A stretch of 64,000 nucleotides of DNA from contig BCIJ01000016.1 of the NCBI GenBank assembly GCA_001599935.1, positions 364,108-428,107 of the forward strand. Reading direction: 5' to 3'. Under the pieces are notes generated by a model. It saw only the letters and a list, made by a program, of their open reading frames with translations, was not told where the DNA came from and did no database searches. The DNA comes from Holtermannia corniformis (lineage: Eukaryota > Basidiomycota > Tremellomycetes > Holtermanniales). The position numbers and the translations under genes were made by a program. Shown here one piece after another: positions 1 to 11,917 of the stretch; position 1 is the stretch's first letter; each line of letters opens with the position of its first letter.

Positions 1-2325
1 CATTCGATGGCTCCAGGTCGGGCACATTGTTGAACGGGTCCGTGTTACCCGACTGGATCAGCGACGCGAGAAAGTCGTCCATCAACGCCTCGTTTGGATC
101 CTTTTGTGTGACGTCGCGGTACTGGGTGAACATGGGAACCTGAGCCGGAGCTGTTGCCGGTGGCGGGGGCGCAAGCGCACTCTCATCCCGGTACGACATG
201 TAGTTTGGAGCCGTGTTGAGCAGAGTGAAGGGTGTGGGGTTGTTGCCCTGTGCGAGAGTCTCGGGGCCGGGGAAGGATTGCGCATTGTTGGCAGCGGGGT
301 AGAAGGACGCAAGCAGAGCCTGTACGTCGGCATCGGTCTGCGCCTGTGACTGCGCGTTGGCGTCAGAACTCAGAGTTGACCACGCTGCACTGCTCTCCGA
401 GCTCTCTCGGTGCGCAAAGGTTGGGTGCGGCGGAGACGACTTTTTCTGCGGCTGCGATTGACCGGCAACAAATGCGTTGAAGGGGTCGGCGTGGAATGTC
501 TGGGCTGGCCCCGACGCATCCGTACTCGAGCTTACAATGCTCTCGGGCGAATCTTGCACGCTGGCGAGGCTGCCTTCGGTGGCTGGTGGGCTTGGCGGTT
601 TGATTTGGTTGCCGCTCGGAAGGGGAACCGAAAAGGTGAACGCAGATTGCTTGAGCGCGACGTTCTCCTGCTGCAGGCGTGCCAGCAGCTCTCGCAGGTT
701 TTCGTTTTCGACGCTGACGCCGTATTGCTTGTTCTCGAGCTCTGCGACTTTGGCTTCGAGCTAGGCAAGTCAGCGTTGATGGGCGCAGCGCAGCTGAACG
801 CACATCCTTGACTCGCGCCTCTCGCCGCTCTCGGAACGCTTTTTGTGCCGCCCTAAGCCTGTCAGAATGCTATAACGCGACGGGTGATTGCTCACCTATT
901 TTGCTCCTTGCGCTTGTTCAGCTTGGCAGGGTCTTTTGCCTCTTTTGCCTCCCCGTTAGACTTGCGTCGTGTTCCCCGAGTGTTCTTCTTCTTGTCCTCG
1001 TGGCCGGAAGGATCCTCGTCGGACGAAACTGCGGCGAGTCAATACTAGTTCGCAGTGCTTGTTCAATGGACCGGCTAGCTTCCATTTGACGCCATTGTGT
1101 CGGCATTTGGCTTCATGTGCAAGCGCGATATTGCGATAACGGACTCGTAGGGATACATGAGCCTGCGCAGCTGGTGAATCAATCACTGCTGCAACCCTGG
1201 AGATAGAGAAGGCATTGACAGCTGCTTTCCTCTCCAGCGCTGGCCCCGACAGAGCCCTGGCGCTTGTACAGCAGATGACTGCTGGCACTCGTCATCCTGT
1301 TCTCCAGTATACGCACGGCGTCAACCCGGACGGTAACGAGCGAGTCGATGTTCGTTAATCCTTCTGCGATGCGTCCCGCTCCGTAGCGGGATTGGGCAAC
1401 CAGCCAGCGACATCTGCAGGCTGATGCCCATTCAAGTGACTGACGGCGAGACACAGTGAACGTCGACAGCTGCGAAGCTAGGAGCCTGCCGACGTCTCGC
1501 ACTGTGGCGAATGCGCAAAGCTGACCAGATAGAACGCGCGCGGTTTCGATAGTTGTGTAGCTTGGCGGCTACACTAGTGTCCGTTGCGCGGCGGCAGGGG
1601 GATGATGGATGCACAACGTCACCAGTGTCTCACCAGCTTCTGTTTAGCAACTGGCATGTATACAGGTCAAGACGTTAAGAGACTAGCGATCGGCTCTATA
1701 TCAACGCGCTACGTGTGCGGGCAGACACCGTTGACCTCGCGATTGCGTGTCGCCCATAGGCTCGGCAAGATCACACTGGCGGCACGTACCCAACGCGAGC
1801 GTCTGGCAGTGTGGACGCAGCCGACTCGCTGCGTGAACTGCCTCGTATCGGCATCTGCAGGGTTGCGTACCGTGTCCGGTGCTCTATCCATTCAAGGGCC
1901 GGGTCCCATCCTTTCCTTTGACGGTGATGTGACTGATATTCCACACCCAGCCTGACGCCCAGTCCCACGAGCGTAGTGTCCTTTCCGAATCCCGCTCGGT
2001 CCTACGCAAAGCAACCAGACTCACCCTCGTCCTCCTCGTCACGTTGGCGAAAGTCTGTATTCTTGCGTTTGTGTTCGACTGGCGCCGGGTCTGCAGCAGG
2101 CTGACGGGATCCCGCCGCACCCGTCCTAGTCCCCGCGTTCGACTGCCTGCCGCCCGCGACGACAGCTGGCGTAGCCATGTTCCCAAGCGCGATAGGACCC
2201 TGGCCTGGGTTGATCAGATCTGCGAACGATAAACCCGGCTGCGGCCCCGACTGGGACTGCTGGGCGAGGCTCGCCTGGAGCAGGTTCAGGATGTCTTGGG
2301 ATGTGTGCGGTGTCGGAGCTGCCAT
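1..2325 (-). CDS. AP-1-like bZIP transcription factor (Pap1/Yap1 family), 3' end cut by window
   Basis: Reads leftward from ATG at 2325. Exons: 2325-2025, 1028-896, 852-804, 760 to the left edge. Intron phases agree throughout. The basic region is unmistakable: KRKEQNRAAQKAFRERREAR, followed by VKDLEAKVAELENKQYGVS and a leucine zipper. The NxxAQxAFRxR signature is that of fungal AP-1 factors of the Pap1/Yap1 class, nuclear regulators of oxidative and drug stress whose export depends on C-terminal cysteine domains; that end lies outside the window. Downstream of the zipper the chain is Ser/Pro/Gln-rich. The N-terminus carries QDILNLLQASLAQQ and an acidic stretch before the basic region. The first intron (2024-1029) is about 1 kb against about 43 nt for the other two. 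A 298-bp divergent promoter is shared with SPT2. Family call is secure; joining of exon 1 is inferred from phase and acidic continuity. Confidence 0.85.
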
Positions 2326-2623
2326 TGCGCGTGCTCGCTCGCTTGGTGGGCCGCTGTGGATTGCCCCGTTGCTCTGGTTGCTCTGTGCTCGAGCTGACCA
2401 AGCGGACGGCGGTGGCAGTTGGCTCGTTTAGGGAATTCGCCACTCTTGGACTTACGGCATCGCGATCGAGACGGGTTTCAAAGGAGTCAAAGGGGGTTGA
2501 CACGTGGAGGCAGTAGCACTGCGCTAGCACCTCGCTAGCAACTTCATCGCCTCGCCATCTCCTGCACCTCGATCGCACCAGCATGGACTCGTAGGACCAC
2601 ATAGCACACGGCGCACAGGTATC

Positions 2624-4712
2624 ATGGCAGAGGTACGCACAGTCACTTGCGTCATCACCGCACCGTGTTATACTTCACAACCCATCTCACTATACGCTAA
2701 CCTCGGCTAGTTCCTCAAAGCCAAGAAAGCAGCCCAAGCACGCGCTGAACAACGTACGCGCGAGCTCGACGCGCTGCGCGAGGCAGAAGACGCGAAACGG
2801 CTCGAAGCGGAGAAACGGGCACGAGAGGTGCGCTTGCTCGGTGACGGCTGAAGAAACTGACTGGGCATAGCGAGACCGTCAGGAGAGGGAAGAGCAGATT
2901 ACGGCACTGTGGAATGAGCGGGAGGACAAGAAGCGGAGAGAGCGAGAAGAGCGCCAGAGGGCTGACAAGGACAAGGAGAGGGAGCGCGAGCGCGAACGAC
3001 CGAGTGGGCCGGTCGAACCAAAGGGCGCAGGCAGTGTTGCTCTAGCAAAGGTCAGTTTGCCCGCTCCCTTTGCCGCCTATCGTTCGTGCTGGGGAGACGT
3101 ACACCCTGGTCAATCACCTCGGCCCGGGTGCACAGCACCACGGCGTAATCGTTCGCTTTCCATCTTCATGACTTGGACATGCGCCAACGAACAATCCCCT
3201 CGATTGGAATCCCAACGTTGGCCTAGCGCACGATACTGACACGCCAACAGCTCCGAGCCGAACTCAAACGTCCCTCGTCCTCTTCATCAACACCCACAGA
3301 TCGTTTCACCCGACCAAGAGAGTCCCCCTCATTCTCAGCTTCAGCCTCGGCCTCACCCAAGCCCAAGCCCCTGCCCGCCCCGAGCGCAAGCACGAGCGCA
3401 CGGTCTAAACCACTCCGTAGCGCCCACCCACGAACCTCTTCAGGACCCAAACACGCTCCACCGCGCATCACCGGTCGCAGCGGCAGCAGCAGCACCGCCC
3501 GGGGCAAGCTCGCAGCGGCCATTGCGACGCAACCGGTCCTGCACGCACTGAACCAGCAAAAGCGCGATCTGAGGAGTATAGACGAGATTGATCGCGAGAT
3601 CAAAGCCAAGCGGTTGGCTGCGACCGCGGGCGCTAGCGTGGGGCCGTTGGGATTCTTTGATGATGTCTCGTCTCGGCCTGAGCCGAGGACTGGCTCACCA
3701 TTGACTGGCGCTGGCCAGGGCAAGAAGACACCAGCAGCAGCAACAACGTCGATTGCCAGTCCTATCCGCAAGGCGACGACGACATCAAGTTCAATGCCTG
3801 CATCAGCTTCCACCAAACCGAGCACCAGTAAAACCAGCATCATCAAACCCGCACAAAGCACAAGCACAAGCACCCACGCCCGTAAACATCCTCAACCCAC
3901 CCCCAAAGCGGCAGAACCAACCATCCGACCCCCACCGAAATCAAAACCGAATCCGCAACCGAAAGCTTCAACGTCGAAACCGCTTCCAGCTGCCAATCCT
4001 AATACCAAGGGCAGGATCGGAGTCCCCGCAGCGCGCAAGCGGCCAGCCCCAGCCTCGGCTTCGGGATCCGATTCCGAGACGGATTCAGAAAGGGAATATG
4101 AACGCCAACGCCGTGCGCGCGATCTCAAGCGCGCAAAGAGGGAACGCGAGCGCGCGCCTGGTGCCGGCGCAGGCGCAGCAGGCTTTAATGCTTCCGAGGA
4201 GATTTGGAAGCTTTTTGGACGGGGCAAGACGAAATCCGAGTGCGTCCGTGTTCTTTATATCTGTATCGGAGGTGTTGGTGTGCTATTGGCGGGCGGATCT
4301 GTAAATTCGTGCGTGTCGGGTTATACACCCGGCGTCGGTTGAGCTTCTGGGCAAAGCGTGTGCTTTGACCAGTCATTGCCGTGCGCTTTGTAGCGTTGGT
4401 GCGCGCGATTGTGGATGGCGGACCCCACGGCAAGCGCGCTGTCGATGCCGTTGCTCTACCCGCCATAGTCATGCGCGTTCAGCGGGCTTCGTCTCAGTTC
4501 ATCACCGTCTTCCAAGCGAGCGCTAACCCATGCAATTCAGCTATCTAGCGCGAGACCTGTCCGATTCTGGGTCCGATATGGAAGTGTCAGCGTCCCAACT
4601 CGCGCGCGAGGAAGCGCGCACGGCTCGGATCGCGCGCGAAGAGGACGCAAAGGCCGAGGCGGAGGAGAAGAGGCATGCCGAGGAGAAGAGGCGACGGTTG
4701 GGACGGAAATAG
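2624..4712 (+). CDS. SPT2: SPT2 chromatin protein
   Basis: Join 2624-2632, 2711-2827, 2871-3050, 3251-4239, 4541-4712; all phases fit, giving 488 aa. Spt2 is a nuclear histone H3-H4 binding protein that restrains transcription and recycles histones. The diagnostic part is the C-terminal SPT2 domain: EEIWKLFGRGKTKS, then DLSDSGSDMEVSASQL, REEARTARIAREEDAKAE and a basic tail EEKRRRLGRK, matching the family's acidic DSxSDMEA plus basic helix. The rest is low-complexity: a charged Glu/Arg/Lys coiled region near residues 5-100, then Ser/Pro/Lys-rich sequence. The first exon encodes only three residues. The last intron (4240-4540) is 301 nt with a cgctaac branch site, which separates the two halves of the SPT2 domain. 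Divergent from the bZIP gene. Confidence 0.85.
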
Positions 4713-5377
4713 GCCGTGGATGCATTGTAATCTCTTGGGTGCTGTGCGGGGGGTGAGGTCGAGCGCAGGGGTGACACGGATTGCTGTGGGGATTGGTAGA
4801 GCACGAGCGTGTCGGTGCCATGGACTGCTGGCATAGAATGATGTGGTGCGGGTGTCGATCGGCACCAACACCACTGCGTTGACGCTGATGTTGTGTAGTG
4901 CGCAATCCCTCTCAGACACACGGTGACACCCTCTTGACGGAATATGCCTATTTCCATGATGGAGCACTGCAGCCCTACCCATCCCTCGGTTGAGAAGAGC
5001 AAAGCGCGTTGGACAAGCCCGGTATACATTGATCACTACGAAATGACACCCGCAGACGCGCATGTCAACCGATCTGCTTCACCGTGGGCTGCGCTGCACC
5101 CTACTCTACTATAACAGTTTGGCGACTGAGATTGCGGGCCCGGATTTGCATTAGTGATGTGTTCGACTAACCGCAAAGGCCCAGTGGTTGCTTCTGCATC
5201 GAGGTGAGCGCTGCGACAAGCATCAAGTGACCTACGGTGCGCGGCGCAAACGCTGCATCGATCGACTTGATTGTGGCTTGTAATGCATTGGCTGCTAAAC
5301 TGCCGAGGTAGCGCCGTCAGTGTGCGCTCCTGGCAGCTCAGGTCAAGCTCACCGTCCACTGTATCACCCTTGCGCGC
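4713..5377. other. Intergenic region between convergent genes
   Basis: 665 bp between the SPT2 stop and the SET-domain gene stop. Short frames on both strands show no protein-like composition or splice logic. It presumably holds both 3' UTRs and terminators; no RNA gene or repeat was recognised. Confidence 0.5.
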
Positions 5378-5956
5378 TCACCCCCGAGCGTTCCAAAACC
5401 CCTTTCCATAGCTCACAAGCACCTCGTCGCCCTTGGCCACGCCCTGCTTCAACGTCCACAGCTCCATCCTCAACCCACCGGTTCCAGCATCACACATTCG
5501 AAACTCTGCGTTCGGTCGGTCCGCTACGCCTCGGTAATCATTCACCATTCTCGCCGCGTTCCCAGCCTTGTCGGCATCGATCGCCAGATCGACTTGCTGT
5601 ACCCCTCTCGTCGGGTTCGCAGCGTGCTCGAGCCCTAAGCGGAGTAGACTCAGATCATAGTCGCTTTCCGCGTGGGATGCGCTCTCGCCTTGATGCACGA
5701 TCCCGAGATAGGGTAAGATCAACTCGTTGCCGGGGAGGCGTTTCGTCGCGAACAGACCGGATTGACCGTTTGCGGGGTGCTTGGGATCGGTGATGGGTTT
5801 GATCTTGAGCGTTGGGGGGTGGTTGAACGCAGGACGTGAGGGGTGGAGGAGGGCGAGATGGGCTTTGGGGATGGACGGGGACAGACGGGGACGGGTTAGG
5901 TACGTGATATCTGGAGGCCAGTGGGCTGGAGGGGTGGTATCGTGCTCGCTACGCAT
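5378..5956 (-). CDS. small SET-domain protein
   Basis: Single-exon ORF of 192 aa from ATG at 5956. SET-domain features in order: GLFATKRLPGNELILPYLG (the N-terminal G-x-G/A substrate strand), DYDLSLLR, then RMVNDYRGVADRPNAEF in place of the canonical RFxNHSCxPN, and VLVSYGKGFW corresponding to the ExxxxYG(x)3W C-terminal motif. SET proteins are protein-lysine methyltransferases using S-adenosylmethionine. The NDYRG form of the pseudoknot motif and the absence of pre-SET and post-SET cysteines place it with the small stand-alone SET proteins of fungi rather than classic histone methyltransferases. The target cannot be told from sequence. It could be missing an upstream exon, but the ATG and the N-terminal proline-rich stretch are plausible. 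Confidence 0.75.
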   Translation of the reverse strand: MRSEHDTTPPAHWPPDITYLTRPRLSPSIPKAHLALLHPSRPAFNHPPTLKIKPITDPKHPANGQSGLFATKRLPGNELILPYLGIVHQGESASHAESDYDLSLLRLGLEHAANPTRGVQQVDLAIDADKAGNAARMVNDYRGVADRPNAEFRMCDAGTGGLRMELWTLKQGVAKGDEVLVSYGKGFWNARG

Positions 5957-6288
5957 AAGAGGAGCTGTGTGCTTGGGACAAACGACGCACTCGCCTACAA
6001 CATGCGGACCGACTTTTTCTCTAGCGCCTCGCTAGCAGAAGCCGCGCTAGAAGTAGACCGTGCGCGCAGCAGCTGGAAATCCGTCTGTGTCCTGGCAGCG
6101 GTGTAGGCTTCCTATCTGCACTCTGGTGCCCTGTATTGAGGAGCAAGCAGAGCGCCAAATACCTTGACGAGGTAGCGAGCACCGTGATGGAAGGACGAGC
6201 GGCGTCCCATAGAACACCGCTCAGCATACAAGTCCACTATACACATGCATGTTACACAGATTTCACCTGTACCGATCCAACACGGGTA
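5957..6288. other. Intergenic spacer
   Basis: 332 bp between the SET gene start and the stop of the next minus-strand gene. It should contain the SET gene promoter. No further feature recognised. Confidence 0.4.
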
Positions 6289-7167
6289 TTACGGATCCGC
6301 CTCTGAATCCAGTCGTTGGCGTTTCCGCGCCAAAGTCCATTCTTTTGCGCGTTCGCGGCGATGTGCGCGCCGTGCGGCGTCGGTATCGACGCTCGACTCT
6401 ACGCTCGCGACTTGTTGCGTGTGTGGATTTGGCTCGGACTCGTCTGGTGGAGAAGGAGGTAAGGTATCGTCGACGTCTGGTGGTGGGGGTGGGGGTGGGG
6501 ACGGAGCAGTCGGTAGATTTGACGCATCTGCGGATGCAGTATCGTCGCCGTCGCCGTCGCCGTCACTCCCCTCCTCGTCGCTACTGGCATACCCCAGACC
6601 CAAGCCCAGACCGCCTCCGGTGCCAGCCGCGACCGCGACAGCCTCACCGGCCCGTATCCGAGCCCAGGCGGTCGCCCACCGACCTCTCAAGAATGCAAAC
6701 CGCTCATCCGACGCGTGGTTTGCCAAGATCCTCATCTCCAAGACATGTCGAGAGGGCGAGGCACGTAGAGCCGCAGCGGTGTGCTGCATGAGTTTCTGAA
6801 TGTCCTCGGGCGGCTGCACAATTAGTACTGTACTGAGTTCGGGAGGGGTGTGGCGCACCTCGCCTTCGTCTGAGATGACAGCGGCCCGCTCGCCATCTTC
6901 AATCTGACGTTCGTGGATCCTAGCGGTTCGGAGGGCGGCGAGCTTGGCTTGGTTCTGACGGTGATGATACGCGGCACGCTCAGGAGACGAGAGGAAGAAT
7001 GTATCTTCGGTGTCGGATGGGAGGGATGACCAGCCTGTGGACGAGGCTGGTGAGGGTGGAGATGAGGTCGAGGCTGGGAGTGAGGGGATGAGGTGCAGTA
7101 GGTCGAACCTGGGTCAGGGTGAGCACGGTTCCTTGCCTGGTGTCGACGCGTTGAAGCAGCCAGCCAT
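6289..7167 (-). CDS. uncharacterised SURP-like protein
   Basis: The main frame is open from 7108 to the stop at 6289. A 5' mini-exon beginning at ATG 7167 joined through a 40-nt intron is the simplest start, but its donor (GTCGAC) is unusual, so the N-terminus is uncertain. The protein begins FDLLHLIPSLP, then SDTEDTFFLSSPERAAYHH and a basic helical stretch (AKLAALRTARIHERQ). The core KLMQHTAAALRASPSR followed by LEMRILANHASDERFAFLRG resembles a SURP/SWAP motif, an RNA-processing module with the pattern I..TA.....[FL]E.RI..N....FAFL. An acidic and proline-rich linker and a basic tail follow. Role in splicing or RNA handling is inference only. It shares a 412-bp divergent promoter with the WD40 gene. 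Confidence 0.55.
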
Positions 7168-7579
7168 GTCAGTAGTCCCTCGTGAGCGTCAGATATGAGC
7201 CATAGACCTCGGATCCATGCACCCAGCAGTAAGTAGTACGCCTACATCGCTTGTACAATTTCCCCTAAACCCACCTGTCGACCCACACGCCGTCCTCGGC
7301 CCCTCTGTCGCCCTCCCATCGGATCAGCCCATGCCGGCGGCCGTCCCGTGTCCTCGCATGCACAATGTCGGCCTCGTACGCTTGGATGCTGTCCATGGTG
7401 GATGTTGAACGGCAAAGAGTGCTGTGCCGGTGGCGTCTGTGCCGCTCGACGTCGCACGCTCGACGCTTGTTGCTGTTTAGCTTTCTCTCTGCATGCACTG
7501 CCGAGCACCGCCATCCGGTCCGTAGCTGGCAGCCAAGCGGTTACAAGAGTAAAGAGATCCCCATCTCACCCTCGCAGCA
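7168..7579. other. Divergent promoter region
   Basis: 412 bp between the presumed starts of the SURP-like gene and the WD40 gene. The short frames here look like shadows. No specific operator recognised. Confidence 0.4.
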
Positions 7580-9932
7580 ATGGCGGCTGCACCGACACCG
7601 ATCCCGGCAGCAGCGGTCCCAAAGGATAGCCCCTCTGCGCCGTCGGACGCTTCAACGTCGATCTTGGGCTCGTGGATGCCAAGCATAGCTCTGCCGTCGT
7701 TGTCTATCTCGCTGTCTTTGCCGCCGCTGCCGATACCAGCGCTGTTCAGGGGAGAAAGCTATCAGTCGACCAAGGGAGATGTACACGAGACCGTGCTGGA
7801 TTCGAGTGATGCAGGTGAGTGCTGCGCATTGGTGCGCACCTAGCGTTTGCAGACTAGAGCTATAGGACGTTTGGCTAGTGCTGACAACCAGCAGCACCAC
7901 CCTCATCACCACTACTCATCGCCACACCACCCCTATCGCCCTCGCGCCAGATTTCAGAGCTCACCATCCGACCAGCCCGCACCACGTCTCCGACACAAGA
8001 ACCAAGCCTGTCCTCCTCGACCTCCAGCTCGGCCTCACCAACTGTATGCTCAGACCCGGAACCAGGCCTCGCGTCATCAGCTCCTGCATCGACTGGCAAA
8101 CGCTCCCTGTTCCGTGGGTTTCGCAAACACCGGCCAACCAGTATCATCCTCAGCCCACCTACGCGTTCTCGTACACTCGACCCGAGCACGGCCTACACGA
8201 TCAACAAGCGTACGTCGCTCGTATCGGTCGAAACCGCGCTCTCGCGCATCTCAACCCATGCAAGCCAGTCGCAGCTCAGCAGAAAGTCAAGTCGATTAAA
8301 GGGCATGACAAAGGTATCCCACCGAGGGCTCAAACCTTCACAGCGACTCGTGCCAGGTGGAGAGCTCGGGATCGTGCAGACGCTGACGCCGCCGGCGTTC
8401 ACGCTTGCTGCGTCCGCTTCCCCGCGCAAGCTATCTGTCAGCTCGACCGCGTCAGTCCCAAAACATCCGACGGCGATCCTGGCCATGGCCTTGAGTCAGT
8501 GCGGACAGTGGCTCGCAACAGCTGGTCGCGGACAGGTAGTATACATCTGGCGCCGTCGACCAAGCCCAGATGACGCACCACCAAGCGCGAGCGACCAAGA
8601 CGAGCTCGAACACATGACGCCCTTCCTCGATCTACCCCACCGCGCGTACATAGGCCACGAAGGCGAGATCCTCGACCTGTCTTGGAGTAAAGGCGGCTTC
8701 CTTCTCAGCTGCGGTATGGACCGGGCCGTGAGAATCTGGCATCCGGAAAAAGAAGGCTGCTTGGGCGTCTTCATGGTCTGTCGAGTGTGACAAGGAGCAC
8801 CCTACTGACGGACGACAGCATGATGACTTTGTGACGGCTGTCGACTTTCATCCCATCGACGATCGGTTCTTTGTCAGTACTGCGCTGGATCGCAAGCTGC
8901 GCATGTACGTGCGCTTGTAGCGTCGGTGTCGAGCTGACCCTGTTTCACAGATGGAGTGCGCCAGAGAACAAGGTCGTTCGCTCAGCAGACGTCTCGAATG
9001 TAAGTGCTCATCTCTCCACCGCCAACGACCCGTTGTCCAAACATGCCTGTCACTGACGTACTGATAGATCCCAACGGCCGTAGCCTTCAGCCCGGACGGA
9101 GCGAGCATGGCCGTCGGCGGGCACAAGGGTGAAATGTCAATCTGGGATACAGAGACTCTGTCCGTATCCGTCTAACCAAATGACATTCATCGGCTGACTC
9201 TGGATCACAGCAAGTGGAAAAGCGCAATCAAGGTCCGCAGCTCGCGCGGCAGGAACAACCGATCGTCAAAGATCACGGTGCGTCCTGCTCTACTGCCAGA
9301 CAAAGGCTGATCATCGATTGGCAGGGGATTGAATTCTGCATTGATGCACTGGACGAGGCCATTGTCGAAGTCTTGGTCTCGTCCAACGATAGCCGAATCA
9401 GACTGTATACCTGGCCAGACCTCAAACCGGTCTTCAAGTTCAGAGGTGAGCTCGATTTGACCCTTTGCGGACGGACAGAGTCTGACGGGCGGCAAAAGGG
9501 CACACGAATCAGTCGTCGCATATCCGGGCGCATGCGCGGGCGGGCAGGGTCTTGAGCGGGAGCGAGGATGGTCATGTCTACATGGTGCGGTGTCGTGCAC
9601 CGATCGCCAATCGAGACTGATGTTTGCAGTGGAACGCGGCAGCCAGGCGCGAGATGAAACCAGAAGACACGGGCTACTTTTGCGAGTCTTTCATAGGTCT
9701 GTCCATCTTCCGTCTGTGACGCATCGAGATGCTGAACCGTACAGTCAACTCCCCGCTATGCACCGCCACGATCCTACTCCCAAGCCAGGCCGAAGACGGA
9801 GACGAGCCTGTGATCCTCTGTGCGACGCAGCATGGGACCGTCGCCGTCTTTGGCGTACCGGCGGATGACGAGGGTCGGAAGCGCAGGCTGAGAGAGAGGC
9901 TGGCTGAGAAAGTCGGGAGGGGGAGCCGTTGA
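7580..9932 (+). CDS. WD40-repeat protein of the WDR44 (Rab11-binding/Dgr2) family
   Basis: Join 7580-7814, 7892-8775, 8819-8904, 8951-8999, 9068-9159, 9211-9277, 9325-9445, 9499-9584, 9630-9696, 9745-9932; all ten exons stay in phase, giving 624 aa. The N-terminal ~250 residues are Ser/Pro-rich and probably disordered. WD repeats follow: [38 protein letters not shown] with [29 protein letters not shown] with [27 protein letters not shown], then [16 protein letters not shown] and [14 protein letters not shown]. The SRGRxNRxxKITGIE...NDSRIRLY block is characteristic of WDR44/Dgr2-type proteins, which in animals bind Rab11 on recycling endosomes. The fungal role is less defined. The first intron ends in tandem CAG acceptors (7891 and 7894). 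Confidence 0.85.
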
Positions 9933-11432
9933 ATGAATGACACAAAGTGGTAACGGCCTTGTAGTTGTATGATTGCATGATGATGCACGACTCGTCCTGC
10001 GGCGTTTGCGTTCAACAATGCTTCGAGTCCCGCTCTCCTCCAAGGAGATCCGCGCCTCTCCGCTGCAGTCGAGAATCGCAATCCTCGAGTCAGTCGCAGC
10101 GGTTGAATCCCATCTCCGTGATACAGAGCTGCCAGGGTCGACGCCTTCATCCCTGCTCTTGCGAGAAACGTATAGGCGAAAGACGAGGACAAGGTAGAGT
10201 GGTGCATCTGTGAGAACGCACGAGTGATCACCATGAACTGAGGACTGTGGATACGTGCCGCGACGTTGGCGTTGTATAGGCTTCCTATAGGCATCTGTTG
10301 CAATTGAGTGTGCGTAAATACAGCGATAACAAGGGCTGGCGATAGCTACCGGAAGGCCACAGCAGCCCGCACATCAACTGCGAAAGGGACCTTGCGTTGG
10401 CTGGACGGCGCCTGTGTCTGCTGGTTCGAAATGCTAGATCATGATTTTGAAACGGACAGCATCCGTGTTGCTTGCTTATGCCGCCGTGACCGACCCGATA
10501 GTGACGCCGCAGTCGTTCGTGCTCGTCGACTTGCCACCAAATCGAGGGCACATTTTGTTCTGTCAACATACCAAAAGCAGAGCCGGGGTCCACTGCGCGC
10601 GCAATGTTGTTCGGGTGGCGGCTTTCCTGGATTGACGTGCGTTTTGCTCAACTCACCCGCCGACACGCCCGGGATACTTGAGGCCATCGACAGAGTTCGC
10701 TCCACATCGGCACGCAATGACGCAACACGCTGCCTTTCCGCCTAACACAAGAGGTCGCGTCAGGAAAGGCAGTGAGAGCGGCAAATGACGCAACAAGGAG
10801 GCTGCAATGATATCATTCCTGGTCTCCCAACGTCGATTGGAGAGACACGTACCATGCGATACCCGATCAGCTGTTTCGTGCTCACGCCAATTTCCGCTTG
10901 AATTTCAAGGCAAGAATTAACAATCCTTATCGAAAAGAGTCTAGGATCATCAGCTTTGCGAGGGCGCAGAAGCCTGACGCTCGAGCGACTGGTGGCGAAT
11001 TGCCAGAGGGCTGTCCTCGTGACTAGGTCCGGGCGACCATCACTTCCATGCACGCTGGTGGCGCCTTGGGCCGACGGATCAGCTCAGTGGGCCTCGTGGC
11101 GACAAAGGAACAGGACAAGTAGCGTCGTGACACGCGTCGAGCACGAGCGAGTCGAGCGGAGCGGCCAGCAGCTGCTCGTCTGCATCCGGTGTCCGGCGTC
11201 CGACGTCGTCGCCACTGCGCCTGATCCAAGGCGGCCGAAGGGCTCTCGCTGGCTGTCAGACGTGCGAAATGTATCTTACTCACTGCTGACAGCGCACGGG
11301 AGGACGTTGCTAGTGTAGCCGATAGGATCTGGGCCACGGGCTTCCTCAGTTGGAGTTACCAATTTTGGCAGCTGCAAACCCCAAGTGGCGGATCTAGACG
11401 GCCAGATTTGATGGCGTGAGGGATTGTCCGCC
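9933..11432. other. ORF-poor intergenic stretch
   Basis: About 1.5 kb with only short frames. The best is a 59-aa ATG frame at 10018-10197 (listed separately). A T-loop-like GGTTCGAA at about 10421 is not flanked by a pairing T-stem, so no tRNA is called. No repeat or transposon signature seen. Confidence 0.4.
10018..10197 (+). CDS. possible small protein, 59 aa
   Basis: Short ATG-initiated frame beginning MLRVPLSSKEIRASPLQS with an amphipathic, Arg/Leu-rich composition that could suit a small mitochondrial protein. No family recognised. It follows the WD40 gene by 85 bp on the same strand, so it could equally be 3' UTR sequence. Only composition supports it. Confidence 0.25.
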   Translation: MLRVPLSSKEIRASPLQSRIAILESVAAVESHLRDTELPGSTPSSLLLRETYRRKTRTR

Positions 11433-11917
11433 ATGCGGCAGCCGCGGGTGCAGCCGTACAAGGCAAAGACAAAGAGCACCAAGCGAACGCGAGCAGAGAA
11501 GAAGATGGCGTACGAGCATAGCCAGTACTGGTGAGTCTATGCCTTCCAAGACATGGCAGAGCTGCCGACGCGGAGACCTTGACGGAGTCTAGGTGGGGCT
11601 TTCGCGTCGGTGGTGCCAGCTAGTCTCCCTCGACCGGGTCACTGCCAGACAAAATCCACCATGAAGCCACGGTGGCGAACAGGAGTCAAGCTACAGTCAT
11701 AGAGACTCTGTGCACCGAGCCGTCACGGTACCTGTCCAAGGGCCATGCCCTCCAGCAGACAAGCCAACATGCAAGCAAGGTAAGCCGCTGTTGCGTGATC
11801 TCGCATAGACGAGGTCATTATCGCCTGAGGATAATGCTAGCATCGTCCCATGCCAAGGCGTTCCCGGACGACCCGATGGACGACCCGATGAAGGGCTGCA
11901 CCGGCTGCACCGGCTGA
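11433..11917 (+). CDS. possible small multi-exon basic protein
   Basis: ATG at 11433 opens a strongly basic frame (MRQPRVQPYKAKTKSTKRTR, AEKKMAYEHSQYW) that ends at a perfect GTGAGT donor near 11530. A short second exon (WGFRV) and a third (DKIHHEATVANRS onward) can be joined with consistent phase, after which the frame stays open to a stop at 11917 with a repeated DDPM and a repeated GCT tripeptide. The N-terminal Lys/Arg patch could be a nuclear or nucleolar signal. No homologue recognised. It could be a lineage-specific gene or chance. Confidence 0.3.

Noticed and set aside
1029..2024. Transposon insertion in the bZIP intron, homologous to the long EMC4 intron
   Set aside because: No terminal repeats, target-site duplication, transposase-like frame or visible similarity between the two introns.
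6474..6510. G-rich run as a regulatory or G-quadruplex element
   Set aside because: It is the complement of a polyproline tract inside the SURP-like coding sequence and is adequately explained by that.
9674..10303. 209-aa minus-strand frame
   Set aside because: It overlaps the verified last exons of the WD40 gene on the other strand; a shadow of that coding sequence and flank.
10410..10440. T-loop-like GGTTCGAA suggesting a tRNA
   Set aside because: The bases on either side do not pair as a T-stem and no acceptor or anticodon arms could be drawn.
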